Positions 23,450 through 32,366 of a stretch of 64,000 bases of DNA are shown here, piece by piece; within the stretch, counting starts at the first letter, position 1, and every line of letters begins with the position of its first letter. Made by a program: the position numbers and the translations under genes. Below the pieces are notes generated by a model that made no database searches, was not told the origin of the DNA, and saw only the letters and a list, made by a program, of their open reading frames with translations. The stretch is from positions 39,064,026-39,128,025 of the forward strand of contig CM064523.1 in NCBI GenBank assembly GCA_032716605.1. Reading direction: 5' to 3'. The stretch comes from Paralithodes platypus. Its lineage: Eukaryota; Arthropoda; Malacostraca; Decapoda; Lithodidae.

Positions 23450-25985
23450 TCCTCTCGGGCATGGAAGCATAAATTCCATTTTCTTTCTCTCAGTCTAATG
23501 CAAACAAATCTTGGTTTACTCATGCTTGTTCTACTGCTGTCAGCAACAAGGAGGAAGTTTGCAAACGGTGCCGACGTCTCATTCTGCCTATGTTTCTGCC
23601 CGGAATCAAACCAAATCTGTTCTTCGACTTGCCAAGCACTCCTACATCAAAAATAAATGCACTAACTACACAACTCTAGCTCTTCCCAAGCTTTCTTGCA
23701 TCTAGCCAAAAACCTCTCCAACGATTTTTGTTCCTCGTCTTACCCTCCCCTTTTTCACTCTGATGGCACACACATTACTTCTTCCTCTGACAAAGCTGAA
23801 CTCTTAGCTCAAACTTTTTCTAGAAACTCCACCTTGGATGATTCCAGTGTTATTCCTCCCTCTCCACACGGTGTGGAGAGGTGTGGACCACACCTCTCTC
23901 TCCTACTTATGCCTAATATCCTAATCTTTTCTAAGGATGTACTTTCTATCCTCTCTGGGCTTAAATTCTAAGGTGTATGGTCTGGACGGTGTTCCTCCTG
24001 CTGTACTCCAAAACTGTGCTTCTGTGCTGACTCCCTGCCTAGGCAAACTCTTTCATCTCTGACTCTCCTCTAACGTCCTCCCTTCTTGCTGGAAGTTTGC
24101 TCTCGTTCAACCTGTCCCAAAGAAGGTTGACCGCTCTCAACCCTCGTCCAATTGCTCGCATCTCTTGTATCTCTAAAGTTTTTAAAACTATTCTTACTTC
24201 CAAATTTCTTAAGCATTTCTCTTCTCATAATCTACTCTCAGATCACCAGTATGCCTTCCTTAAGGGTCGCTCTACTGGTGATCTTTTTTCTTGGTCATCC
24301 TCCTTTCGGGACTTCGGTAAGACCTTTTTTATTGCACTAGACATTCGATGGAGTCTGGCACAAATCTTTAACACTCAAGGAGCGGCTAGGTCGGTAACTT
24401 CTACTACCTGCCAAGAGGGTAGTTTTACCCTAAACGAGCTTATTTCTGTGCTCTTTTTCATGCATAAACAAGAGCCAGAGCGTAATACAATGATGTATCC
24501 GTGAAAGGGCGATAATTGAGCTTTCCAATGACACCAGTACCATCTTTCTACGACCATGCGTTCTCTTGCAACGATCGTGCAACACAAAGGAAAAATCGCT
24601 AAAATACGGTAATTTCTTTACATAATTCTCTGTAGCGAGGTAGTGGGTGTGGATGTGTGTGGAGGGGAGGGCAGTCGTGGCGCGGGAGCCGTGCCGAACG
24701 GTCAGAGCCAACCTACGCTCCTCCCACCGCTCATCTTTCTCTCAGAGCCAATTATGTGCTCAAAATTGCTACCGACTTAAGGCGGGCCCCGCCACATAGT
24801 CCTTGGTTCTCTAGACCGCCTAAGTCGGGCCCCGCCAAAGAGGGGTTAATTTCTAAACTACCCTCCTTCGGTTTCTAACCCTCCATCTGTGCCTTTGTCT
24901 CTAATTTCCTTTCCGGCCATTCCATAGCTGCAGTTGTGGATGGCCATCGCTCACTTCCTCATCCTATCAACTCCGGTGTTCCTCAGGGGTCTGTCCTATC
25001 TCCCATTCTCTTTCTAATTTTCATATATTATCCTCTCAACTGTACCTCCAGTCCCATCCATTCATACGCTGGCGACTCTACCTTACACTACTCAATTAGT
25101 TTTCCAGAATGCCCCAGCCAGCAATCCTTCAAAAACAAACATAATGAAGCCATAGAACACTTATCCGCTGATCTAACTACTATTTCCAATTGGGGCAGAG
25201 CAAACCTTGTTGACTTTATTGCTTCCAAAACCCAATTTTTCCATTTTACTACCGTCCGGAACCCCAGAGGATTTTCCCTTATACTTCAACAATACAAAAA
25301 TCAATCTTTCATCTTCTCTCAATATTCTTGGTGTCTCATTTTCTTCTGCTCTCACTTCGAAGGACCATATTACCAGTCTTGCTAAGGCAGCCTCCCAGAA
25401 ACTGGGTGTGCTCAACCGCTGCAAGGGGTTCTTTACCCCTGCTTGGCTTCTTGCTATGTACAGGGGCACAGTGCATCCTTGTATTGAGTATTGTTCACAT
25501 GTGTGGGGAGGATCCTCTCACACCACACTCCTAGATAAAGTTGAAAGGAAGGCCTACCGTATCAAATCTTTGCAATCCCTCTCTCTCCGCCGCAATGTTG
25601 CATCTCTCTCGCTATTCTATCACTACTATAACAATAAGTGTTCCTCAGAGCTCTCCCAGTGTATACCACCTCCTCTACGTAGGGCACGTGGTACCCGTCT
25701 TGCAACACAATCCCACTCTGTGCAACTCTCCAAACCAAGAGTGAAATGTTATTCTCAGTCTTTCTTCTATTTAATAGGTGAGCTCTAGAACTCTCTTCCA
25801 GATTCAGTCTTTCCCTCTTCCTATGACTTAAACTGTTTCAAACTGTGTGTCCAGGCATTTTGGCTCGGACGTCCCTTGATTTTGGCCATGTCACTCTTTC
25901 AACTCTGGGGGAGGCACTCGCTACAGATAGTTCTGCCTGTTGCCTCCCTCACTCACACAGAAAAAAAAACAAAAAAGTGAAAACT
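23450..25985 (+). mobile_element. Jockey-type LINE copy 1, 5'-truncated, split by a MITE
   Basis: Frames in order: linker (23,511-23,971), RT entry with CISKVFKTIL, DHQYAFLKGRSTGDL and FFIALDI (24,097-24,360), then a TTAA MITE (24,372-24,845). RT resumes with INSGVPQGSVLSPILF (24,936 on), and the C-terminus contains HPCIEYCSHVWGG (25,207-25,788). The 3' end has a short UTR and an A-rich tail at about 25,960-25,978. The catalytic box is YAGD at 25,065-25,076, so the first catalytic Asp is replaced by Gly. The sister copy at 34.8-37.0 kb has YADD. Frameshifts and the MITE make it inactive. The endonuclease is missing. Confidence 0.9.
24368..24849 (-). mobile_element. TTAA-flanked MITE inserted in LINE RT, 474 bp
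   Basis: TTAA at 24,368-24,371 and 24,846-24,849. In minus orientation it shares GGTGTCATTGGAAAGCTC and a CATGAAAA-containing core with the MITEs at 19.1 and 55.9 kb. The other LINE copy retains the unoccupied site (TTAA at 35,885-35,888, minus strand CTTTAATTTATAAACTACC). This proves the insertion boundary and the single TTAA target. Confidence 0.85.
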
Positions 25986-26577
25986 GACTGTTAAATTGTA
26001 GTGGCTGTACAGTATATATTTCATGTATGCATATTACACAGTGGAGAGCTTAATATTGCAGGTTATAGGTTGCTGAGAATATTTTTCCTGAAATTATGTG
26101 TGTGTATGTGTGTGCGCGCGCCCTTCATTGGGGTAGAACGTGTCTCTTCCCATGTTTAAGATTACGGGTTAAAATTAGTAGTAGTGGGAAGGGAGGAACA
26201 AATACCACATCTAAATCTGTGGATCACTGTCTTTGTTGCAGCCGGAGATAAGTTTATAACTTTTACATATAAGGCTTTGGATCAAGGGGTTAAGGTCCAC
26301 ATGTAAAAGTTATGGTCCATTCAGGCTTTGGTGTTGGGCGGGAAAGTATTCAAGGCTTAAGCGTCATGGAAACTATACGTGAGTGGTTCAGCTTGTTGGT
26401 GCGCTGTAACAGGTCGGCAGGGGAGACGGCACAAACAGAGAGATACTGCCAGACAGATATACACAACCATGAAGACAACAATTAATATGAAGACAGGCTG
26501 AGAGAGACAAGAGGACCATGACAAACAGACTTGTTGACATTGACAAGCAGATGCAGGCCGTGAGACGTGAAACACAA

Positions 26578-26584
<7 letters not shown>
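25986..26584. other. Non-coding stretch, nothing recognised
   Basis: No significant open frame. A short GTGTGTGCGCGCGC tract occurs near 26,100. Confidence 0.4.
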
Positions 26585-26639
<55 letters not shown>

Positions 26640-26657
26640 TGTATATACAGTATATAT
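26585..26657. repeat. (TA)n microsatellite with palindromic CTGTATATACAG break
   Basis: About 50 bp of TA repeat then TACTGTATATACAGTATA, immediately before the PLE direct repeat. Confidence 0.95.
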
Positions 26658-27163
26658 ATGCGAATATGCTTCCACACTAAAGGTGTGTAGAAAAGGGTAG
26701 GTTCACTGCACAAAGTTTAAAATTTGTTAGTGCTAAAATTAAATTGCATCTAAAATATATTGCATGCACAAAATATGGGTTTAAAAAGTATGTCCGAGTA
26801 TCTTATTAGAAGGCTCGGACTGTTGTGTACATATTAAAATGTTTATGTAAAAGTGTTAAAATGCATTTCTCTACTTTCGTAGATCTTCAGTTATTATAAA
26901 AAAAAATCAAGAGTGGCTGGCTCCAGAGTCAGGTATTTGTTCTGTACTCTTCTGTGGATTTCCAGGCACTGGTTTAGACAATAACATGTTTGTCTTAGGT
27001 TATGATAGTTAAAAAAATACTTTGTTCTTGTTCCAATATTGTTTTTCGTTCAGAGTCTATTTATAGTTCTTTATTCAAATGAGGCTTGAATTTATTTATG
27101 AAGTGACTTTCTTTACTCTTTCTCAAAGCAACGTCATCTTTCTTTACTTTGTAAAAGGGCATT
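26655..27163 (-). repeat. PLE terminal direct repeat (pseudo-LTR), copy 1
   Basis: About 500 bp nearly identical and in the same orientation as 29,696-30,192, flanking the PLE body. On the minus strand its inner edge still encodes RKSKESHFINKFKPHLNKEL, resembling the end of a GIY-YIG domain with its catalytic Glu. The remainder is 3' UTR. Such direct repeats arise in PLEs from head-to-tail tandem copies and are called pLTRs. Confidence 0.8.
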
Positions 27164-27332
27164 ATATTAAAATTAGGAGATTTATCTTTAGCACATTTTG
27201 ATATGTGAGTACTAACATATATCCATGTATTATGTCTAATGTGGTCCCTGTATCTCCTATTTTATCACAGGTGAAATTAATTTTGGGATCAAGCTCATTC
27301 ATCAAGTCTATTAGCGTGTATACATCACCATC

Positions 27333-27698
27333 TCATTCATCCCATACCATGAAGACATCATCTAAATATCTCATATAGTTGTTCTTTATTTTATTGGCAG
27401 TGGATTCGCCAAACGAGGAGAGTATTTTATAATATAAGGTATTCTCCAAATATCCCAGGACCAGATTTGCATAATTTGGGGCAAACTTCGTTCCCATTGC
27501 TGTTCCAGATACTTGTAGATAATTTGATCCATTAAACTCAAAGGAGTTATTTTCGAGGATCAATTTGCACCCGTCCGAAATCAGGCTAGAGGGTAAACGG
27601 TTTGTTTGTTCATAATGATTTTCAAGCCAATAATTTATGGCTTTGTATCCCAATTCATGACGGATGTTGCTATATAGGCTAACTACGTCTAGAGTCAC
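27333..27698 (-). pseudogene. PLE reverse transcriptase, catalytic half
   Basis: 121 codons starting inside the last copy of the 50-bp repeat (LDVVSLYSNIRHELG). It continues through AINYWLENHYEQ, the YLQVSGTAMGTKFAPNYANL block and the YLDD box near 27,357-27,368. All recognisable catalytic residues are present. Inactivation therefore comes from the frame break and downstream loss, not from the active site. Confidence 0.85.
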
Positions 27699-27803
27699 AA
27701 CAATTCATGACGGATGTTGCTATATAGGCTAACTACGTCTAGAGTCACAACAATTCATGACGGATGTTGCTATATAGGCTAACTACGTCTAGAGTCACAA
27801 CAA
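27651..27803 (-). repeat. Three perfect 50-bp tandem units inside PLE RT
   Basis: Identical units begin at 27,651, 27,701 and 27,751, each starting CAATTCATGACGGATGTTGC. They cover RT motif A. Two extra units add 100 bp, which is not a multiple of three, so the RT frame is split here. Confidence 0.97.
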
Positions 27804-28413
27804 TTTCAGAGTCACTCAGCTGAGAAGGGATTTTATTTAAAAAGTCTAGATTATTCTTTATGTATGCAGGGATGAGTTTTAGAAAAGGTTGTAGTAAAAT
27901 ATCCAGGAGGTGACTGAGTCTGTGGGTAGGGCAAGCAGGACCAGCAACAATAGGCCTCATCTTTAAATCTGAAGGGTTCGGGACCGATATATACTCTGAA
28001 TTCCCTTCTTCGATAGCCTTGATTATGGATTTTGATTTGTGTATTTTTGGAAGGCCATAAAATAAACTAGTTTTATATTCGAAATGTGTAAGGTACTTTA
28101 TTTCATCTTTAGTTAGGGAGCTTTCGTATTTTTTTAATGCAGTTTTGATTTTGTTGGTGGTTTTATCAACATTGTTAGGAACCCTTTTATATGTTTCTTG
28201 ATCGTTCAATATTTCCATAATTTTATGTTCATAGAAAATACTGTCCATTAGGACGACTGCTGATCCTTTATCTGCTTCTTTTATAGTTACGTCAGTTTGA
28301 TTTTTTAGAGAGGCTATTGCTCTGCGTTCATCATATTTAAGATTGGATTTTTTGCATTTGGGGTCATTCGTAATAGTTTTAGTTAGTTTAAGGAAAGTTA
28401 TGGTTTTGTCCAA
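27745..28413 (-). pseudogene. PLE reverse transcriptase, N-terminal half
   Basis: 222 codons. ADKGSAVVLMD and FYGLPKIHKSKS are the characteristic fingers motifs of PLE RTs, followed by KMRPIVAGPACPTHRLSHLL and motif A LDVVSLYSNI. The frame then runs into the duplicated 50-bp units and terminates. The catalytic half is encoded in another frame downstream (27,698-27,333). It would act in target-primed reverse transcription of the element RNA. Confidence 0.85.
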
Positions 28414-28655
28414 AGTCTGGTTTAGGCCACTCGGGAGGTTCCCAAGAAGACTTACCTATAACCAGTGAAATTTTTCCATTGGTTTGTCATGAAAGTATTC
28501 TTTTAGCCTTAGTTTTCGGCAAAAGTAATCGATATCATTGTTAAGCTCTTCTCTATTTTGATCCTTGGGTGTGGGACAGAATTTTAAACCCTTCGCAAGT
28601 ATAGAGTGTTCAACGTCACTAAAATTTACTGTGGAAAGATTGATTACTTTTGGGT

Positions 28656-29603
28656 CTATTTTGGAATTTTCCGCCAATGCCGATTCCCGAAAAAATTACC
28701 TCTGCTGTCTGGCTTGTCATTTGGTTGGAGTATACCTTGAACAGCTGCATTTAGTTGGGAGATTGCAGTGCCTAAACTTTGGAGGGTTGGTTCATGTTGA
28801 GAATTTGCATAGCTTGGTTTTGCTGTATTCTGCTTCTGATAATGTGTATTCTTATGTGTATTGCTGTAAGTATTTGGCTTCCTGTTGATGTTTCTTGGGG
28901 CATTAGAAACGTGCGTATTACTTTCAGTTTTGTCTTGGTTGTTGTTCATGTCTTGGAAGAAAGTTTGCTTTTTCTCCCATATGCTGTTAGAGAGGTCTTC
29001 TTCCTTCTTAATGTCTGAAAGCCAATTTGCTATGAGGTTTTGCCTTACCTCGGGGGATTCGTGTCTGTTTACCAAGGTTTTTATTTGGTTTTCTGCTTCC
29101 TCCATGATTTTAGCTGTTTCTCTGTCTGTTCATCTAATCGTTCAATTTCATGTTTTGACTTTTGCTATTTCTAACTTTTTTTGTCTCTTTGTGTGGTTTT
29201 CACTTTGCCCAGGAATAGGTTTTTCTCTGAACTTAGGAGGGATTACGGGTTCAGTTTGCTTAAGAAAATTATTATAGATGGCGCTGATGCCTGCAGATCT
29301 GATATGGTGGTAAAATGCATGTTTGCGAATGTTGAGTTGCTTTTGCCATTCCTCACTATTGGAATCCGATGGTTGTTCTGTAGGCACATCATTGTTTTGT
29401 TTTGTTATGCAATTAGTGTTTGCCTTAGAGCTTTCTTTGATTTGAAGAGAGGACAATGTTGCCATTAGTTCTCTCTTATGTTCATTTTGGTTTTCAATGA
29501 TAGTCTCTTGGTTGGATTGGATTTTTTCTACTGCTAAACAAATTCGTTTTAGCCAGTATAAAGTCTCCTTCTCTTCGGTCATAGGATCCATATTTGAAGC
29601 CAT
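28656..29603 (-). pseudogene. PLE N-terminal region (coiled coil and Asn-rich linker)
   Basis: Starts at a plausible ATG at 29,603 (MASNMDPMTEEKETLYWLKR). A Glu/Lys/Gln-rich, probably coiled-coil segment and IRKHAFYHHIRSAGISAIYN follow. It is broken near 29,148-29,105, then resumes as an Asn/His/Gln-rich stretch with NRHESPEVRQNLIANWL. It has no recognised catalytic domain; such N-terminal regions precede RT in PLE proteins. Confidence 0.6.
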
Positions 29604-29695
29604 TTTGATTACAAATAGTACAGTGTTCCACTTCACAAGAATAGGTTAGATAATATAAAACATGAAAAATATTGATTCTTGTGGTAAACATATAT

Positions 29696-30252
29696 GCCAA
29701 TATGCTTCCACACTAAAGGTGTGTAGAAAAGGGTAGGTTCACTGCACAAAGTTTTAAAAATGTTAGTGCTAAAATTAAATTGCATCTAAAATATATTGCA
29801 TGCACAAAATAAGGGTTTAAAAAGTATGTCCGAGTATCTTATTAGAAGGCTCGGACTGTTGTGTACATATTAAAATAATGTTTATGTAAAAGTGTTAAAA
29901 TACATTTCTCTACTTTCGTAGATCTTCAGTTATTATAAAAATTTGCAAGAGTGGCTGGCTCCAGAGTCAGGTATTTGTTCTGTACTCTTCTGTGGATTTC
30001 CAGGCACTGGTTTAGACAATAACATGTTTGTCTTAGGTTATGATAGTTAAAAAAATACTTCGTTCTTGTTCCAATATTGTTTTTCGTTCAGAGTCTATTT
30101 ATAGTTCTTTATTCAAATGAGGCTTGAATTTATTTATGAAGTGACTTTCTTTACTCTTTCTCAAAGCAACGTCATCTTTCTTTACTTTGTAATATATATA
30201 TTATTATATATTATTATATATATATTACTTTGTTATATATATAAAAGGGCAT
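29696..30252 (-). repeat. PLE terminal direct repeat (pseudo-LTR), copy 2
   Basis: Same sequence and orientation as 26,655-27,163. The match runs to about 30,192, is interrupted by a TA-rich insertion of about 50 bp, and resumes for AAAAGGGCAT before diverging. This is the 3' end of an upstream tandem PLE copy whose body is not present. Confidence 0.8.
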
Positions 30253-30308
30253 AGTGAAAAATATTACTGCCTTTCTAGCAGTATAATATGTTTCACTATG
30301 CCTTTTTT
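30243..30308. repeat. Palindrome at the junction of opposite-strand PLE pieces
   Basis: AAAAGGGCATAGTGAAA on the left pairs with TTTCACTATGCCTTTTT on the right. Inner arms AATATTACTGC and GCAGTATAATAT surround a loop of about seven bases. The stem is about 28 bp with few mismatches. Confidence 0.85.
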
Positions 30309-30411
30309 AGGACCATCAAGTTACTCGATACGCCATAAAGTCACAAAATTGATTCGTTGCTTCTATCCCCAAGTGTCCCTCAGAATAATATTCAAACCTA
30401 CCAATACTTAG

Positions 30412-30765
30412 TCTCGTCATTTCAAATTCAAAGATCGTATCCCGGATGTTCTGCAATCCTCTATTGTTTATCAATATAAATGTAGCTGCTGTAATGCAAC
30501 TTATATAGGCCAATCAAAACGGCATTTAAACACGAGGGTTGCGGAGCACCTGGGTCGATCTTATAGAACTGGACTTCCCATTTCTAAACCATCCTTTTCA
30601 GCCATTCGAGACCATTGTGAACCTTTAGGCCATTCCATTAACAAAACAGATTTTTCAGTAATTTTCAGTTGTTCTGGTGACACTACCCGGTTAATAGCAG
30701 AGTCCCTCCTCACTCACCATCTTAAGCCCACCTTGGGCACCCACGAATTCTCCTCCAACCTATAA
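30412..30765 (+). pseudogene. GIY-YIG endonuclease domain of a PLE, fragment
   Basis: An open 117-codon frame bounded upstream by an in-frame TAG and without an ATG. It shows VYQYKCSCCNATYIGQSKRH (Tyr and YIG motifs with the Cys pair typical of PLE endonucleases). RVAEHLGRSY then supplies the Arg and His, and IAESLLTHHLKP supplies the catalytic Glu. In PLEs this domain nicks the target DNA. It is on the plus strand, opposite to the adjacent RT, so it belongs to a differently oriented copy. Confidence 0.85.
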
Positions 30766-30971
30766 TGTTTCTAAGGTATTGTGTACAGTTTAGCCTACAA
30801 TATCTACACGTAGTTCACATATGGTTTAGCTGTTTCTGTTGCTTGTGTTTGTTTCTATCTCTTTTTTCGCGATTTCGAACTTTTTATGTTTTTCTAAATC
30901 ATTATTAAAAATATATTTGCTTTAAATGTCAACATAATGTATTAATACATTTATTTCTTATTGCTTTAGGT

Positions 30972-31012
30972 CTGATGATGACATATGTTAATGTCGAAAC
31001 GTTACCGGTACC
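30972..31012 (+). other. Hammerhead-like motif after the GIY-YIG fragment
   Basis: CTGATGA (30,972-30,978), one extra T, a 5-bp stem GACAT/ATGTC, then GAAAC (30,996-31,000) and a GTA at 31,008-31,010. The arrangement resembles a hammerhead ribozyme core but with one base between the CUGANGA box and stem II. The same motif follows the other two GIY-YIG regions in this window. Cleavage activity is not established. Confidence 0.45.
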
Positions 31013-31092
31013 AGAATAAAGATGTTCGTGTTTACCTTGGTGTTGCTTGCCCTTATAAGACTCCGCTTCCCCCGAGGAGAATCTATTGCCAC

Positions 31093-31139
<47 letters not shown>
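31093..31139. repeat. (TA)n microsatellite
   Basis: About 45 bp of uninterrupted AT dinucleotide just upstream of the tRNA-like foldback element. Confidence 0.95.
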
Positions 31140-31140
<1 letters not shown>

Positions 31141-31172
31141 AGAATATATCACAAATACACGTGAGCCACTAA

Positions 31173-31279
31173 ATGTTTCTAATCTCTCAGTGGGGATCGA
31201 ACCGTGGTGTAGTTGATTAAAGCGTCGGCTATCGTCCTGATGGTCGACGGTTCGATCCCCATGAGAGATTAGAAACATA
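31173..31279 (+). repeat. Small foldback element carrying a tRNA-like Pol III promoter
   Basis: The arms 31,173-31,205 and 31,247-31,279 are nearly perfect inverted copies (TTTCTAATCTCTC with GAGAGATTAGAAA). Between and overlapping them, TGGTGTAGTTG (31,205-31,215) fits an A box and GGTTCGATCCC (31,249-31,259) fits a B box, 33 bases apart. The left arm holds the reverse complement of the B box. This looks like a SINE head in a foldback arrangement; a real tRNA fold is not evident. Confidence 0.6.
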
Positions 31280-32366
31280 TATATATATATATTACAAATG
31301 ACTTTACAGGTAGTCAGATGTATTCAAGGGGTTAACTCCAGGTAGGAGTATTAGGACGTTTTGAGGTACGTTCCTGAGTATTTATTATAAGGGTTAACTA
31401 TTAACTCTTAGCAAGGAAGACTAAAGGTGTATCTCTCTCCTTATGAGTTATATTATGTTAATGTGTAGTTATAGGTTGATTGAAGTTGATGTTGGAAGTA
31501 GATCTCAGCTCTCCGTCTCCTGCTCGTTGATTGATAGATATGATAGATAATAGTACTATCTTTAATTAATTTAAAGTAATGCTGCCACCGTTACGTCTTT
31601 AAACCTTATAAATATGACATTAAAACTTATAGGTAAAAGGAAAGGATCTGTTTGGTATCCGTAAACCACTTTAATTATTAAGCAACAGCTAAATGATGTA
31701 TACAGCTATACTAAGAGAGAATTCTCTAATTGAGAGGAAATCTCAGCGGGCTATGTTGTCGGGCCCAAGTTTCGTGTCTATTTGTCTCAACTCTTCCTTC
31801 CTACCTCTTACCTCTCTTGGTCACCTCGAAATACCTCTACAACACGTGATCTTAACTGGTCATACGATCAGTGCCTAGGCGACAACAAAGTGCAAGAATA
31901 AGCTTTCTTTGTGTGGGAAAGGAATCTGAGTCATGTATTTGAAGAGGTGAATGATCTTCATGGTGTACAGTACCTCACATAAATATAGAGACACTGTCTA
32001 AAACACCGTAAAATTATATGAGAGATGGTTATAATTATTGCATAGTAAATAGTACAATCGTGAGATGTAATATATATCCATACAAACGGAATTGTACCGG
32101 CAGATAGAAACATACAAACACAGCTGTACGGGCAGAGGTCCACAGATACAACACGAACACAAACATAGGAAAAGGGAAATATAGACAGACTAACATACAT
32201 AGTAAGATCAAATATACAGGCGAACATCTAGACATGCAGACAGACATAAACACATCAGTAAGATCAACAGAAGTATACAGACAGGAGACAGACCGATATA
32301 ATTATATAAGCACAGATCGACAGGCACATATTAAGAAACAAAAAATATCATTTATCGATTAGAATA
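31280..32366. other. Non-coding stretch, nothing recognised
   Basis: AT-rich. The last 150 bp are rich in ACAGACAG-type low-complexity sequence, just before LINE copy B. Confidence 0.4.

Larger units (their letters stand above)
27164..29640 (-). mobile_element. Penelope-like element body, RT broken, GIY-YIG core missing
   Basis: Minus-strand order: an N-terminal coiled-coil-like region (29,603-29,148), an Asn/Gln-rich segment (29,105-28,656), a linker (28,677-28,456) and RT (28,413-27,333). RT markers are EADKGSAVVLMDS, FYGLPKIHK, VVTLDVVSLYSNI, SGTAMGTKFAPNYANL and the catalytic RYLDDVFMVW. These are typical of PLE RT. After RT only a short decayed stretch remains before the terminal repeat, so most of the GIY-YIG endonuclease domain is gone. 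A 50-bp triplication breaks the RT frame. Confidence 0.85.

Noticed and set aside
31205..31259. Functional tRNA gene
   Set aside because: A and B boxes are present but I could not draw a convincing acceptor and anticodon stem; the inverted-repeat context favours a SINE or foldback element.
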